NCBI GenBank assembly: GCA_020430675.1
Contig: JAGQJJ010000211.1
Location: 1-6,887, forward strand
DNA length: 6,887 bases
Direction of reading: 5' to 3'
Source of the DNA: Myxococcales bacterium
GTDB taxonomy: Bacteria > Myxococcota > Bradymonadia > UBA7976 > UBA1532
Part shown: piece by piece, positions 1-6,217 of the stretch
How the letters are laid out: each line of letters starts with the position of its first letter
How positions within the stretch are numbered: the first letter of the stretch is position 1
The notes under the pieces: model-generated
Databases searched by the model: none
The model's input: the letters and a program-made list of their open reading frames with translations, nothing else
What the model was told of the DNA's origin: nothing
Program-made: the position numbers and the translations under genes

Positions 1-675
1 CCGCGGGTCGTGGTGCTCGGCCGGCGCGGGCGTCGACCGCCCTGCGCGACGCACCGCGCGCTGGGCGAAGCCTGGCTGGCCGACGCGGTCGATGAGCAGG
101 CGGCGGTGGTCGCGTTCTGGCGGCTGGCCCGCGATCTTCAAGCGCTGGGCGCACCCGCGGGCCTGCTCGCCGCCTGTCTGCGCGCCGCCGCCGAAGAGGC
201 CCGCCACGCCCGGGGTTGCTTTGCGGTGGCTGGCCACCTGCTCGGCCTGCGCCTCGCGCCGGTCGCCGAGCGCCTGCCGGTCGACGCGCCGCTCGACGCG
301 CCGATGCTGGCGGCGATGAACCTGCGCGATGGCCGCTTCAACGAAGGCGTCGCCGCGCGGCAGGCCGGCCGGGCGGCGAGCGCGGCGATGGTGCCGGCGG
401 TGCGCGCGCTGCTGTCCGCCATCGCCGGCGAAGAGGCGGCGCACGCGCGGCTGGCCGACGGCATCGAAGCGTGGCTGGTGCAGGCGTTCGGGGCGCCGGT
501 GCGCGCCGCGGCCGCCGAGGCCCGGGCTGCGTTGCCCGACCAGGCCCCGACGCTGCGCACCGTGGCCGCGCCAACAGCGCTCGCCAGAGCCTTCGGGCGG
601 CTCGACGCCGCAGGTAAACGCGCGGCGTTCGCCGACGCGCAACGGTCGATGGGGGGCAGCCGATGCGCGGGCTGA
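1..675 (+). CDS. Ferritin-like di-iron domain protein (5' end outside window)
   Basis: Helical ferritin-like protein, probably binding a di-iron or similar metal centre; substrate unknown. Counting from the first in-frame GTG at position 10, candidate ligands fall in the ferritin pattern: Glu29 (AVDEQ), Glu63 and His66 (EEARH), Glu112 (NEGVA), Glu142 and His145 (EEAAH), giving two E-x-x-H helices plus two single Glu helices. The spacing and the LQALGAP segment after helix 1 resemble a ferritin-like family I associate with myxobacteria. There the first helix usually reads EHAS, whereas here it is EQAA. The frame is open to base 1 and no Shine-Dalgarno is visible before the GTG at 10, so I treat the gene as truncated by the window; related proteins often have a longer N-terminus. 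The last 13 bases overlap the next gene, which suggests translational coupling. The C-terminal 50 residues are Ala-rich and uninformative. The ferritin-like fold is fairly sure, the reaction unknown. Confidence 0.8.
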   Translation, partial: PRVVVLGRRGRRPPCATHRALGEAWLADAVDEQAAVVAFWRLARDLQALGAPAGLLAACLRAAAEEARHARGCFAVAGHLLGLRLAPVAERLPVDAPLDAPMLAAMNLRDGRFNEGVAARQAGRAASAAMVPAVRALLSAIAGEEAAHARLADGIEAWLVQAFGAPVRAAAAEARAALPDQAPTLRTVAAPTALARAFGRLDAAGKRAAFADAQRSMGGSRCAG

Positions 676-2099
676 ACGGCCTGGTTCCGGCGGCGCTGCT
701 CGTCCTCGCGGGCTGCACGGTCGAAGAGGATGAGGTTTGCTACTCCGAAAAATACCCGGTTGCCACCGAGAAGCTGCTCGATACGCTGGATTTGCCCGGC
801 ATCGAGCGCACGTCGACGCTGTTTGAGGTGGCGGCCACGGGGCCGCGCATCGATCGCGTCTGCGGCCCGAACGCGGTCAGACCCGGTGAGGCTTTCACCT
901 GGACGCTCTCGGCCAGCCTCGATACGCCGCCCGGCCCTGCGACGCTGGGGCTTGAGCTGACGCTGGGTTTGAGCGGTGCCACGGTGCCGACGACGGTCGG
1001 CGAAGACGGCGCCGTCACGCTGACCGGCCGCCTCAACGGCACCGTCGCGCCGATCGGGCACTCGTTTCGCGGCCGCTTTGGCCTGCTCGACCTCAACGGC
1101 CGCTTGCCTTCGCCCGCGACGGTCGCGCTCGCCGTGGTCGATGAGGTGCCGCCGCTGCTGCCCCCTGTCTGCACCTATACGCTGCGCACGCCGGAGGCCT
1201 TGTTGACCTCTACCGCCGCGGTCACCGCGGTCGCCCTGCCGGCCAATGGCGCCCTCGATTGGCTGGCCGCGGGCGGGCAGACGGGCGACATCGCGCTGTG
1301 GCGCCGCGACGACGGGCGTCGCCGCCATACGCTGCACCTGGCCGATGGACCGGTGCGCTCGCTGCTGCTCGGCCGGCGCGACGCCGACCACCTCGATCTG
1401 GCCGCGGGCAGCGACACCGGCGATCTGGTCATCTTCAGCGTCGAGACCGGCGCCGAGCTGCTGCGACGCCCGCTGCACGAAGGCCCGGTGGCCGGTCTGG
1501 CCATCGCGCCGGGCACCGGACTGCTGGCAAGCGGCGGCTGGGATGGCACCGTGCATGTCATCGAGGTCGACACCGGCAGCGAGCGCTTCGTGCATCAGGT
1601 GGGCGAGCGGGTCAACGCGGTGGCCATCTCACCCGATGGCATGCTGGTCGCGGCCGCGGCGGGGCGCCTGTCGTTCCCCGGTCGCCTCGAAGTGTGGCGC
1701 GCCGACGATGGCGCGTCGGTGCTCTCGGCCACGCTGGCGGGCCCGGCGACCGCGGTCTCATTCGCCGCCGACGGGGCCTCGCTCTTTGTCGGGCACGGGC
1801 GCGGCGCGATCGACCAATGGCGCGTGGGCGACGACGCGCCGGTGCAGACGCTGCTCGGCCCCGATGACCTGGTCTCGGTGCTCGCCCAGCCGGCCACGCA
1901 GCCCGGCGCGCTGTTTGCCGCCCACTACGACGGGCGCACCGCGGTCTGGAACGTCGCCACCGGCGCGCAGGTCGACGAGATTCAGGTGCCGGTCGGCGCC
2001 GCCACCGCGGCGCTCGCGCCCGATGGCAGCCTGATCGCGCTCGGCTTCAGCGACGGCGCCGCGCGCGTGCTCGACCTGGCACAAACGCAAGCGCGCTGA
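663..2099 (+). CDS. WD40-type beta-propeller lipoprotein
   Basis: Predicted lipid-anchored scaffold or binding protein of 478 aa. The N-terminus is a short lipoprotein signal with lipobox LAGC, so Cys18 should be acylated. Thr follows it, so there is no Asp retention signal. Residues about 19-175 form a beta-rich domain with three further cysteines (26, 67, 170), possibly Ig-like. From about 184 to the end there are seven WD40-like repeats, near 184-226, 227-271, 272-313, 314-358, 359-398, 400-441 and 442-478, with recurring features such as AVAISPDG, ASGGWDGTVHV and AVWNVATG. Seven blades is the commonest closed propeller. Such domains bind proteins and are not usually catalytic. The ATG is preceded by six G (651-656) at 6-base spacing and overlaps the ferritin-like gene by 13 bases, indicating coupled translation. 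The 3' end overlaps the convergent gene by 53 bases. The partner bound is unknown. Confidence 0.9.
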   Translation: MRGLNGLVPAALLVLAGCTVEEDEVCYSEKYPVATEKLLDTLDLPGIERTSTLFEVAATGPRIDRVCGPNAVRPGEAFTWTLSASLDTPPGPATLGLELTLGLSGATVPTTVGEDGAVTLTGRLNGTVAPIGHSFRGRFGLLDLNGRLPSPATVALAVVDEVPPLLPPVCTYTLRTPEALLTSTAAVTAVALPANGALDWLAAGGQTGDIALWRRDDGRRRHTLHLADGPVRSLLLGRRDADHLDLAAGSDTGDLVIFSVETGAELLRRPLHEGPVAGLAIAPGTGLLASGGWDGTVHVIEVDTGSERFVHQVGERVNAVAISPDGMLVAAAAGRLSFPGRLEVWRADDGASVLSATLAGPATAVSFAADGASLFVGHGRGAIDQWRVGDDAPVQTLLGPDDLVSVLAQPATQPGALFAAHYDGRTAVWNVATGAQVDEIQVPVGAATAALAPDGSLIALGFSDGAARVLDLAQTQAR

Positions 2100-3108
2100 G
2101 CAGCAACCACCACGGCCCGCCGCGAGGGCCGGGCGTCGCCGTGCAACCCAGATAGGGATGGGTGGGCTCGCGCTGCGCCAGCTCAAGCCAGCGCTTGTTG
2201 TCGCAATAATCATTGGCCTTGGTGCAGCCGGGCCGCAGCGTCACCCAGCCATCGAGCACGTCGTCGATGGCATCGGGATCGCGCCCCGATGCCATCTCGC
2301 GGGCGGCGAGCATCATGTCGATGGCCGCCTGCGAGGCGGCGTTGAACAGCTCGGGCGCGTTGGCGCAGGTGTCGGTGCTGTTGGAGTGACGCAAGCCGTC
2401 GCGCGACTCCTTGAAGTCACCCGTGATGGCTTCGACGTAGTTGAAGACGGTCACGATCTGATGCAGCTCGGAGGCATCGTCGCGAATGGTATGGGCAAAC
2501 GAGTCTTCGAGCGCGTGCGCCGCCCGCCCCAGATAATAGGCCGGGGCCCAGACGTCGACCTCAAAGCGGCCGTAGAAGTCGAAGTAGACCGGCGCTTTGA
2601 TGAACTGCTCGGCGAGCGGCTTGTTCTGGGCCTCGGTCGCCTGGTCGATCAGCTTGCGCAAAAGCCGTCGCGTGCCTTCGACCGCCTTGACGTCGCCCTC
2701 GGGGCCGTTGTCATTGATGCCGCGCAGGGAGTGCGCGTACTGCCCCTCATCGTCGGGATCGGCGTGCAGCCGGCGCAGCGAGGCCAGGTCGAGCAGCGAG
2801 TGGCCGTCGGTGTCGGGCGAGCGCACGCCCACGAGCAGGCTCACCATCACGAAGGCATGGGCATCGTCGAGCGGCTGGCCGTTGGCGGCGTTGAAGTCGC
2901 GCAGCAGAAACTCGGCGATCTCATGCCATTCATTCGCCGCCGGCGGCACCAGCCCGAACAGCGGCAGGTCGAGCACGAAGTCGCTGAAGGCCACCAGCGA
3001 GATGCGTTCATGGCAGGGATCGGTGAAGCCGCTGGCCACGGTGAAGGCGGAAGCCGGCGAGGCAAGAAGCAGCCAGGGCAGCGCCCGGATCAAGGCGGCG
3101 CGGCGCAT
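2047..3108 (-). CDS. Exported phospholipase C/P1 nuclease-like protein with MYXO-CTERM-like tail
   Basis: Exported 353-aa protein. Residues 1-21 (MRRAALIR, hydrophobic core, SPASA) form a signal peptide. His33 (CHERI), close to the mature N-terminus, and the helix HALEDSFAH (His198, Asp202, His206), followed by His216, resemble the metal-ligand layout of zinc-dependent phospholipase C and S1/P1 nucleases. The second spacing is D-x3-H, not the D-x5-H I recall for those enzymes, so catalysis and substrate are unproven. The C-terminus has Cys322, a Gly/Pro stretch, a hydrophobic segment (about 333-344) and an Arg-rich end, like MYXO-CTERM sorting signals that tether proteins to the outer surface. 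Three in-frame starts exist (GTG 3114, GTG 3111, ATG 3108). I chose ATG 3108 because it forms a TGATG overlap with the upstream barrel gene and lies 7 bases after GAAGGGG, whereas GTG 3114 lies only 1 base after it. Coding status is firm, function moderate. Confidence 0.87.
   Translation of the reverse strand: MRRAALIRALPWLLLASPASAFTVASGFTDPCHERISLVAFSDFVLDLPLFGLVPPAANEWHEIAEFLLRDFNAANGQPLDDAHAFVMVSLLVGVRSPDTDGHSLLDLASLRRLHADPDDEGQYAHSLRGINDNGPEGDVKAVEGTRRLLRKLIDQATEAQNKPLAEQFIKAPVYFDFYGRFEVDVWAPAYYLGRAAHALEDSFAHTIRDDASELHQIVTVFNYVEAITGDFKESRDGLRHSNSTDTCANAPELFNAASQAAIDMMLAAREMASGRDPDAIDDVLDGWVTLRPGCTKANDYCDNKRWLELAQREPTHPYLGCTATPGPRGGPWWLLLSALAFVPGRARARRRR
2266..2296. repeat. Perfect 12-bp inverted repeat inside the phospholipase-like gene
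   Basis: Arms GATGGCATCGGG (2266-2277) and CCCGATGCCATC (2285-2296) are exact reverse complements around a 7-base loop. In the - strand mRNA this would be a very stable hairpin about 240 nt before the stop codon. No T-tract follows on either strand, so it is not a standard intrinsic terminator. It encodes residues around MASGRDPDAID of the exported protein. It may be a structural coincidence of codon choice or an mRNA element. Confidence 0.75.
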
Positions 3109-3686
3109 CACCACGCCCCTTCGACATAGAGCGCGGTGCGATACTCGACCTGCACCAGCGGGATGCCGTCGAGCACCGGCGCGACCACCGTGAAGCCGAT
3201 GGGATCGAGTCCGAGCGCGAAGTGCTCGTGCAGCGTCCAGCGCAGGCCGAGCGGGCGCGTATCGAGGAAGACGCCCACCGAGCCGGGGTCGTCGAGCACG
3301 GTCTCGAACAACAGAATCGACGGCCCGACCGCCACACTGGTGCGCACGAAGCCTTCGGCGAAGGTGTACTCGCCGCCGACGCCGATGTTGACCGCGCCTT
3401 GCACCACCTCGGTCTTGTTGTCGGTGGTCAGCCAGCTGTCCTGCTCGATGTGCAGGAAGGCGCCCCAGCCCTGCCAGCGATAACCGCCGCGCGCCGCGCC
3501 GCCGAAGGTGCCGGCGAGCAGCGAACGGTCGGCGACGTCGGAGAGCAGCGAGCCATGGGCTTCGAGTTGGGCGAACCAGCCGTTGAGCGTGCCGTCTTCG
3601 GCCAGGGACACGAGGCGCGTCTCGGCGGCGGCGGGGCTCGCCACGACAAGGGCCAGAAGCAGTGCGGCCAGCGACGTTCGGACCAT
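3108..3686 (-). CDS. Small outer-membrane beta-barrel-like protein
   Basis: Exported 192-aa protein of unknown role. Residues 1-21 are a clear signal peptide (MVRTS, Leu/Ala/Val core, cleavage after SPAAA before ETR). The mature part alternates polar and hydrophobic residues in about eight stretches, for example around 65-82, 95-108, 112-128, 137-150, 154-169 and 175-191. It is Gly- and aromatic-rich and ends in Trp192, the terminal aromatic expected of barrels inserted by the BAM machinery. The size suits an eight-stranded barrel. No family is recognised. A longer reading frame starts at 3803, but ATG 3686 has a near-ideal GGGGAGGTGA Shine-Dalgarno and places the signal peptide at the N-terminus, so the shorter form is preferred. 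Its stop overlaps the ATG of the phospholipase-like gene by one base, so the two are probably made together and may cooperate at the outer membrane. Confidence 0.85.
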   Translation of the reverse strand: MVRTSLAALLLALVVASPAAAETRLVSLAEDGTLNGWFAQLEAHGSLLSDVADRSLLAGTFGGAARGGYRWQGWGAFLHIEQDSWLTTDNKTEVVQGAVNIGVGGEYTFAEGFVRTSVAVGPSILLFETVLDDPGSVGVFLDTRPLGLRWTLHEHFALGLDPIGFTVVAPVLDGIPLVQVEYRTALYVEGAW

Positions 3687-3690
3687 CAGG

Positions 3691-3700
3691 TCACCTCCCC
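3691..3700 (-). promoter_or_regulatory. Strong ribosome binding site that fixes the barrel-gene start
   Basis: The - strand reads GGGGAGGTGA, closely complementary to the 16S anti-Shine-Dalgarno, followed by CCTG and then ATG at 3686. This is the strongest ribosome binding site in the window and decides against the longer frame that opens at 3803. Confidence 0.8.
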
Positions 3701-3704
3701 GGGC

Positions 3705-3734
3705 ATCGTGCGGCGCGCCCCCGCGCGCTGTCAA
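3705..3734 (-). promoter_or_regulatory. Candidate sigma-70-type promoter for the barrel/phospholipase-like unit
   Basis: On the - strand a perfect TTGACA (3729-3734) is followed after 18 bases by CACGAT (3705-3710), which keeps the A2, A5 and T6 of a -10 box. The spacer contains GCGCGC-GGGG-GCGCGC, a GC-only dyad. Transcription would begin near 3698, at or inside the Shine-Dalgarno, leaving an unusually short leader, so the real start may lie further upstream. The -35 match is clear, the -10 weak. Confidence 0.35.
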
Positions 3735-3771
3735 CGGTGTCGGGCGGCCGCGCGCCGCGGCGACCTGGGCC

Positions 3772-3822
3772 ATGCCATCGCCCCCGTTGTCGAGGCATGC
3801 CACCGTGCCTTGCTCATGGCAT
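3772..3822. promoter_or_regulatory. Nested inverted repeats, possible operator
   Basis: ATGCCAT (3772-3778) and ATGGCAT (3816-3822) are reverse complements centred at 3797. Almost on the same centre lies the palindrome GGCATGCC (3794-3801). AGGCA (3793-3797) also pairs with TGCCT (3806-3810). Five TGCC/GGCA half-sites occur in 51 bases, about 95 bases upstream of the candidate start of the barrel/phospholipase-like unit. Dimeric regulators bind such sites, but no regulator gene is visible to support this. Confidence 0.3.
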
Positions 3823-4009
3823 CCCGCATGACACCGCCTCGCGGCCCCGCATCAACCCCTGCGCCGCGCTCGACCAAGACCTCGAACTCGCCGAGCAGAT
3901 CCAGCGCGGCATGGCGACCGACATCAACCGCGCCTTCCGCTTCGGCCGGGTGGGATCGGCGCTCAGCGAATGGCACGCGCGGCTCGCAGCGCCGTTCGCG
4001 ATACGCTGA
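3821..4009 (+). pseudogene. 3'-terminal gene remnant, possibly Rieske oxygenase alpha subunit
   Basis: The frame ending in TGA at 4007-4009 has strong G/C third positions and a protein-like sequence for its last 50 or so residues: ALDQDLELAEQIQRGM, then INRAFRFGR, then SEWHARL near the end. A segment of the form acidic-x-E-x-x-Q-RG followed by FGR and a Trp/Phe-His near the stop recalls the C-terminal end of Rieske-type aromatic-ring hydroxylase alpha subunits. The match is from memory and only moderate. No start codon with a ribosome binding site and no upstream part of such a protein is visible in any frame; the DNA before about 3821 belongs to the barrel gene's upstream region. I read it as a truncated gene whose 5' part was lost. 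All five leucines are CTC, like the exporter that follows 97 bases downstream. A short real gene cannot be excluded. Confidence 0.4.
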
Positions 4010-4106
4010 CCCGTCGCTGACGTCCGGCCGTTGAGTGCGCCGAGGCCCGCAACGCGCGCCCCCGCTCCGGCATCGGTTGCCCGTCTCACTGGCGCTGGAG
4101 CCGCCC

Positions 4107-5909
4107 TTGTCCGCCCCCCGCTCGCCGCTCGCTCGCCTGCTCGCCTACGCCCGCCCCTACCGGCGCCGCATCTGGCTCGCGACCTTCTGCAGCGTCCTCA
4201 ACAAGCTCTTCGACCTCGCCCCCCCGGTGCTCATCGGCGCCGCCGTCGACGTCGTCGTCAAGCGCGAAGACTCGGTGCTCGCGAGCTGGGGCATCGTTGA
4301 TGTCTCGGCGCAGCTCTGGTGGCTCGCGGCGGCCACCGTGCTCATCTGGGGGCTCGAATCGGTCTTCGAGTATGCCTACGCGGTCGTCTGGCGCACCCTC
4401 GCCCAGACCCTGCAACACACCGTGCGGCTCGACGTCTACGGCCACGTCCAGCGCCTTGAACTGTCGTGGTTCGAAGACCGCTCCACCGGCGGGCTCATGT
4501 CGGTGCTCAACGACGACGTCAACCAGCTCGAACGCTTCCTCGACGGCGGCGCCAACGATCTCATCCAGCTTGGCACCACCATGCTCGTCGTCGGCGGCGC
4601 GTTTTTTGTCATCGCGCCCGAGGTCGCGTGGCTCGCGATGCTGCCCGTCCCGATCATCGTCTGGGGCTCGTTCCGCTTCCAACGCAGCCTCGCGCCCCGT
4701 TACGCCGCCGTGCGCGAACAGGTCGGCAACCTCAACGCCCTGCTCGGCAACAACCTCTCGGGCATGGCCACCATCAAGAGCTTCACCGCCGAAGCCCGCG
4801 AGATCGAGCGGGTGCGCGCCGAGAGCCACACCTACCGCGCGGTCAACCGGCGGGCCATCGCGCTCAGCTCGGCTTTTGCGCCGCTCATCCGCATGGCCAT
4901 CGTCATCGGCTTCGTCGCCACGATCGTCGTCGGCGGGCAGCTCGTGCTGCGGGGCGACCTCGCGGTGGGCGCCTACAGCGTGCTCGTCTTCATCACCCAG
5001 CGCCTGCTCTGGCCGCTCACCCGGCTCGGCACCCTCTTCGACCAGTACCAGCGCGCGATGGCATCGACCACCCGCATCCTCGACCTGCTCGACACCGAGA
5101 CGACCCTGCCCGAAGGCGAGGGCGCGCTGCCCACCGAGACCGTGCGCGGCGCGGTGCGCTTCGAGGGGGTCGACTTCGCCTATCGCACCGGCGGCCTGGT
5201 CTTGCGCGGGCTCGACCTCGACATCGCCGCCGGCCGCACCGTCGCCATCGTGGGCGCCACCGGCGCGGGCAAGAGCAGCGTCATCAAGCTCTTGCTGCGC
5301 TTCTACGACCCCACCGCGGGTCGCATCACCCTCGACGGCCACGACCTTCGCACGCTGCGCAAAGCCGACCTGCGCGGCGCCATCGGCCTCGTCAGCCAGG
5401 ATGTCTTCCTCTTCCATGGCACCGTGCGCGAGAACATCGCCTACGGCCGGCCCGATGCCACCGACGCCCAGATCGAAGCCGCCGCCGAAGCTGCCGAAGC
5501 GCTCGCTTTCATCCGCGCCTTGCCCGAGGGCCTCGACACCATCGTCGGCGAGCGCGGCCAGAAGCTCAGCGGCGGCCAGCGCCAGCGCCTCTCGATCGCC
5601 CGCGCCGTGCTCAAGGATCCGCCGGTGCTTGTGCTCGACGAAGCCACCAGCGCCGTCGACAACGAGACCGAAGCCGCCATCCAGCGCTCGATGGCCCGCA
5701 TCGCCGCCGGCCGTACCACCGTGGTGATCGCGCACCGGCTCTCGACCATTCGCGACGCCCACCGCATCGTGGTGCTCGACGCCGGCGAGGTCGCAGAGAC
5801 CGGCACCCACGCCGAGCTGGTCGCGCTGGGCGGCATCTACGCGGCGCTGTGGGCGGTGCAGACCGGCGTCGCCGCGGGCGCCGCAGAGGCATCGACAAAG
5901 CCGGCGTGA
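4107..5909 (+). CDS. ABC exporter, fused permease and ATPase (MsbA-like half-transporter)
   Basis: Inner-membrane half-transporter of 600 aa that should dimerise to export lipid, peptide or drug-like substrates using ATP; the substrate cannot be told. Residues about 20-310 hold six predicted membrane helices, with the coupling-region signature [17 protein letters not shown] near 122-138. The nucleotide-binding domain is complete: Walker [10 protein letters not shown] (383-391, Lys389), Q-loop Gln431, signature LSGGQ (487-491), Walker B VLVLDE (507-512) with catalytic Glu512, D-loop SAVD (515-518) and H-loop His543. Length and domain order match a type IV (MsbA/LmrA-type) exporter. The frame also opens at GTG 4035, but that start has no Shine-Dalgarno and adds 24 Arg/Pro-rich residues. 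TTG 4107 has GGAG at 6-base spacing and yields the usual N-terminus. Leucines are mostly CTC, unlike the neighbours. No adjacent partner gene exists, so it is probably homodimeric. Confidence 0.93.
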   Translation: MSAPRSPLARLLAYARPYRRRIWLATFCSVLNKLFDLAPPVLIGAAVDVVVKREDSVLASWGIVDVSAQLWWLAAATVLIWGLESVFEYAYAVVWRTLAQTLQHTVRLDVYGHVQRLELSWFEDRSTGGLMSVLNDDVNQLERFLDGGANDLIQLGTTMLVVGGAFFVIAPEVAWLAMLPVPIIVWGSFRFQRSLAPRYAAVREQVGNLNALLGNNLSGMATIKSFTAEAREIERVRAESHTYRAVNRRAIALSSAFAPLIRMAIVIGFVATIVVGGQLVLRGDLAVGAYSVLVFITQRLLWPLTRLGTLFDQYQRAMASTTRILDLLDTETTLPEGEGALPTETVRGAVRFEGVDFAYRTGGLVLRGLDLDIAAGRTVAIVGATGAGKSSVIKLLLRFYDPTAGRITLDGHDLRTLRKADLRGAIGLVSQDVFLFHGTVRENIAYGRPDATDAQIEAAAEAAEALAFIRALPEGLDTIVGERGQKLSGGQRQRLSIARAVLKDPPVLVLDEATSAVDNETEAAIQRSMARIAAGRTTVVIAHRLSTIRDAHRIVVLDAGEVAETGTHAELVALGGIYAALWAVQTGVAAGAAEASTKPA

Positions 5910-5916
5910 GCCCTCA

Positions 5917-5931
5917 TGGCACCGCTCCTGC
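5917..5931 (+). promoter_or_regulatory. Candidate sigma-54 (-24/-12) promoter
   Basis: TGGCAC (5917-5922), five bases, then CTGC (5928-5931) gives GG and GC exactly ten bases apart, as in sigma-54 promoters (consensus TGGCAC-N5-TTGC). It starts 8 bases after the exporter stop and faces the kinase gene, whose ATG is about 275 bases beyond the expected transcription start. The long leader and the possible terminator hairpin in between weaken the case. Confidence 0.3.
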
Positions 5932-5979
5932 GCCCTCTCCGAACGTGCGGATCACCTGCCCTGTTTGCGGGTCATCTCC

Positions 5980-6000
5980 GCGCCCCGACCCACGGGGCGC
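5980..6000 (+). terminator. GC-only hairpin, possible terminator of the exporter gene
   Basis: GCGCCCCG (5980-5987), loop ACCCA, CGGGGCGC (5993-6000): a perfect 8-bp stem 70 bases after the exporter stop codon. The following bases (CGTTGACG) do not form a T-tract, so it would be an atypical terminator, as is common in GC-rich genomes, or another RNA structure. Confidence 0.4.
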
Positions 6001-6117
6001 CGTTGACGCTCGACGGCCCGAAGAACGGCGGGTTCCGTGGCTTCGCGGCCCCTCGCCGCCGAGTTGACGCCGCGGCCCCCGCCCACATCGATCGGCCCTG
6101 CCCAGCCTCGACGCCCG

Positions 6118-6184
6118 GCACGGCGGCTGTGAGAAGTGCGCGGATCGCGCGGCGCCTGGCGCGGAGTGCCCTCGAATGCCGTGC
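6118..6184 (+). repeat. Nested inverted repeats upstream of the kinase gene
   Basis: An outer pair GCACGGC (6118-6124) and GCCGTGC (6178-6184) encloses GCGCG-GAT-CGCGC (6138-6150) and GCGCC-T-GGCGC (6152-6162). The RNA could fold as a closed multi-branch structure ending 33 bases before the preferred kinase ATG. In such GC-rich DNA short GC dyads arise easily, so only the outer 7-bp pair adds weight. Confidence 0.3.
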
Positions 6185-6217
6185 GGAATGGGCGCAGGCC
6201 CCGTAAGGTCAGTCGGC

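Larger units (their letters stand above)
5910..6217. other. Non-coding interval between exporter and kinase
   Basis: About 308 bases separate the exporter stop from the preferred kinase ATG. A 96-codon + strand frame spans most of it (5916-6206), but its third positions are clearly less G/C-biased than in the real genes, no ribosome binding site precedes it and the product looks like nothing known. The interval contains a -24/-12-like motif, a perfect 8-bp hairpin and a cluster of inverted repeats, listed separately. Confidence 0.6.

Noticed and set aside
281..303. Two tandem copies of TCGACGCGCCG
   Set aside because: They simply encode VDAP/LDAP in the ferritin-like protein; too short to be a repeat element.
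138..1595. Long - strand reading frame (485 codons) opposite the ferritin-like and lipoprotein genes
   Set aside because: Antisense shadow of GC-rich genes. The product is Arg/Gln/Ala-rich with no domain, while the + strand frames carry clear families.
2158..3129. 323-codon + strand frame opposite the phospholipase-like gene
   Set aside because: Complement of a real gene with signal peptide, metal motif and C-terminal anchor.
3687..3803. N-terminal extension of the barrel protein from ATG 3803
   Set aside because: It would bury the signal peptide and ignore the excellent Shine-Dalgarno at 3691-3700.
3971..3988. TGGCACG sequence resembling a -24 element
   Set aside because: The -12 GC is not at the required distance and the site lies inside a coding-like stretch.
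4035..4106. GTG start for the exporter
   Set aside because: No Shine-Dalgarno and an atypical Arg/Pro-rich extension; TTG 4107 has GGAG at good spacing.
4086..5810. 574-codon - strand frame opposite the ABC exporter
   Set aside because: Asp/Glu/His/Gly-rich low-complexity shadow. The + strand has every ABC motif.
4466..6067. 533-codon + strand frame overlapping the exporter
   Set aside because: Arg/His/Pro-rich shadow in another frame; no recognisable domain.
5916..6206. Possible 96-aa protein between exporter and kinase
   Set aside because: Weaker third-position G/C bias, no ribosome binding site, no recognisable sequence.
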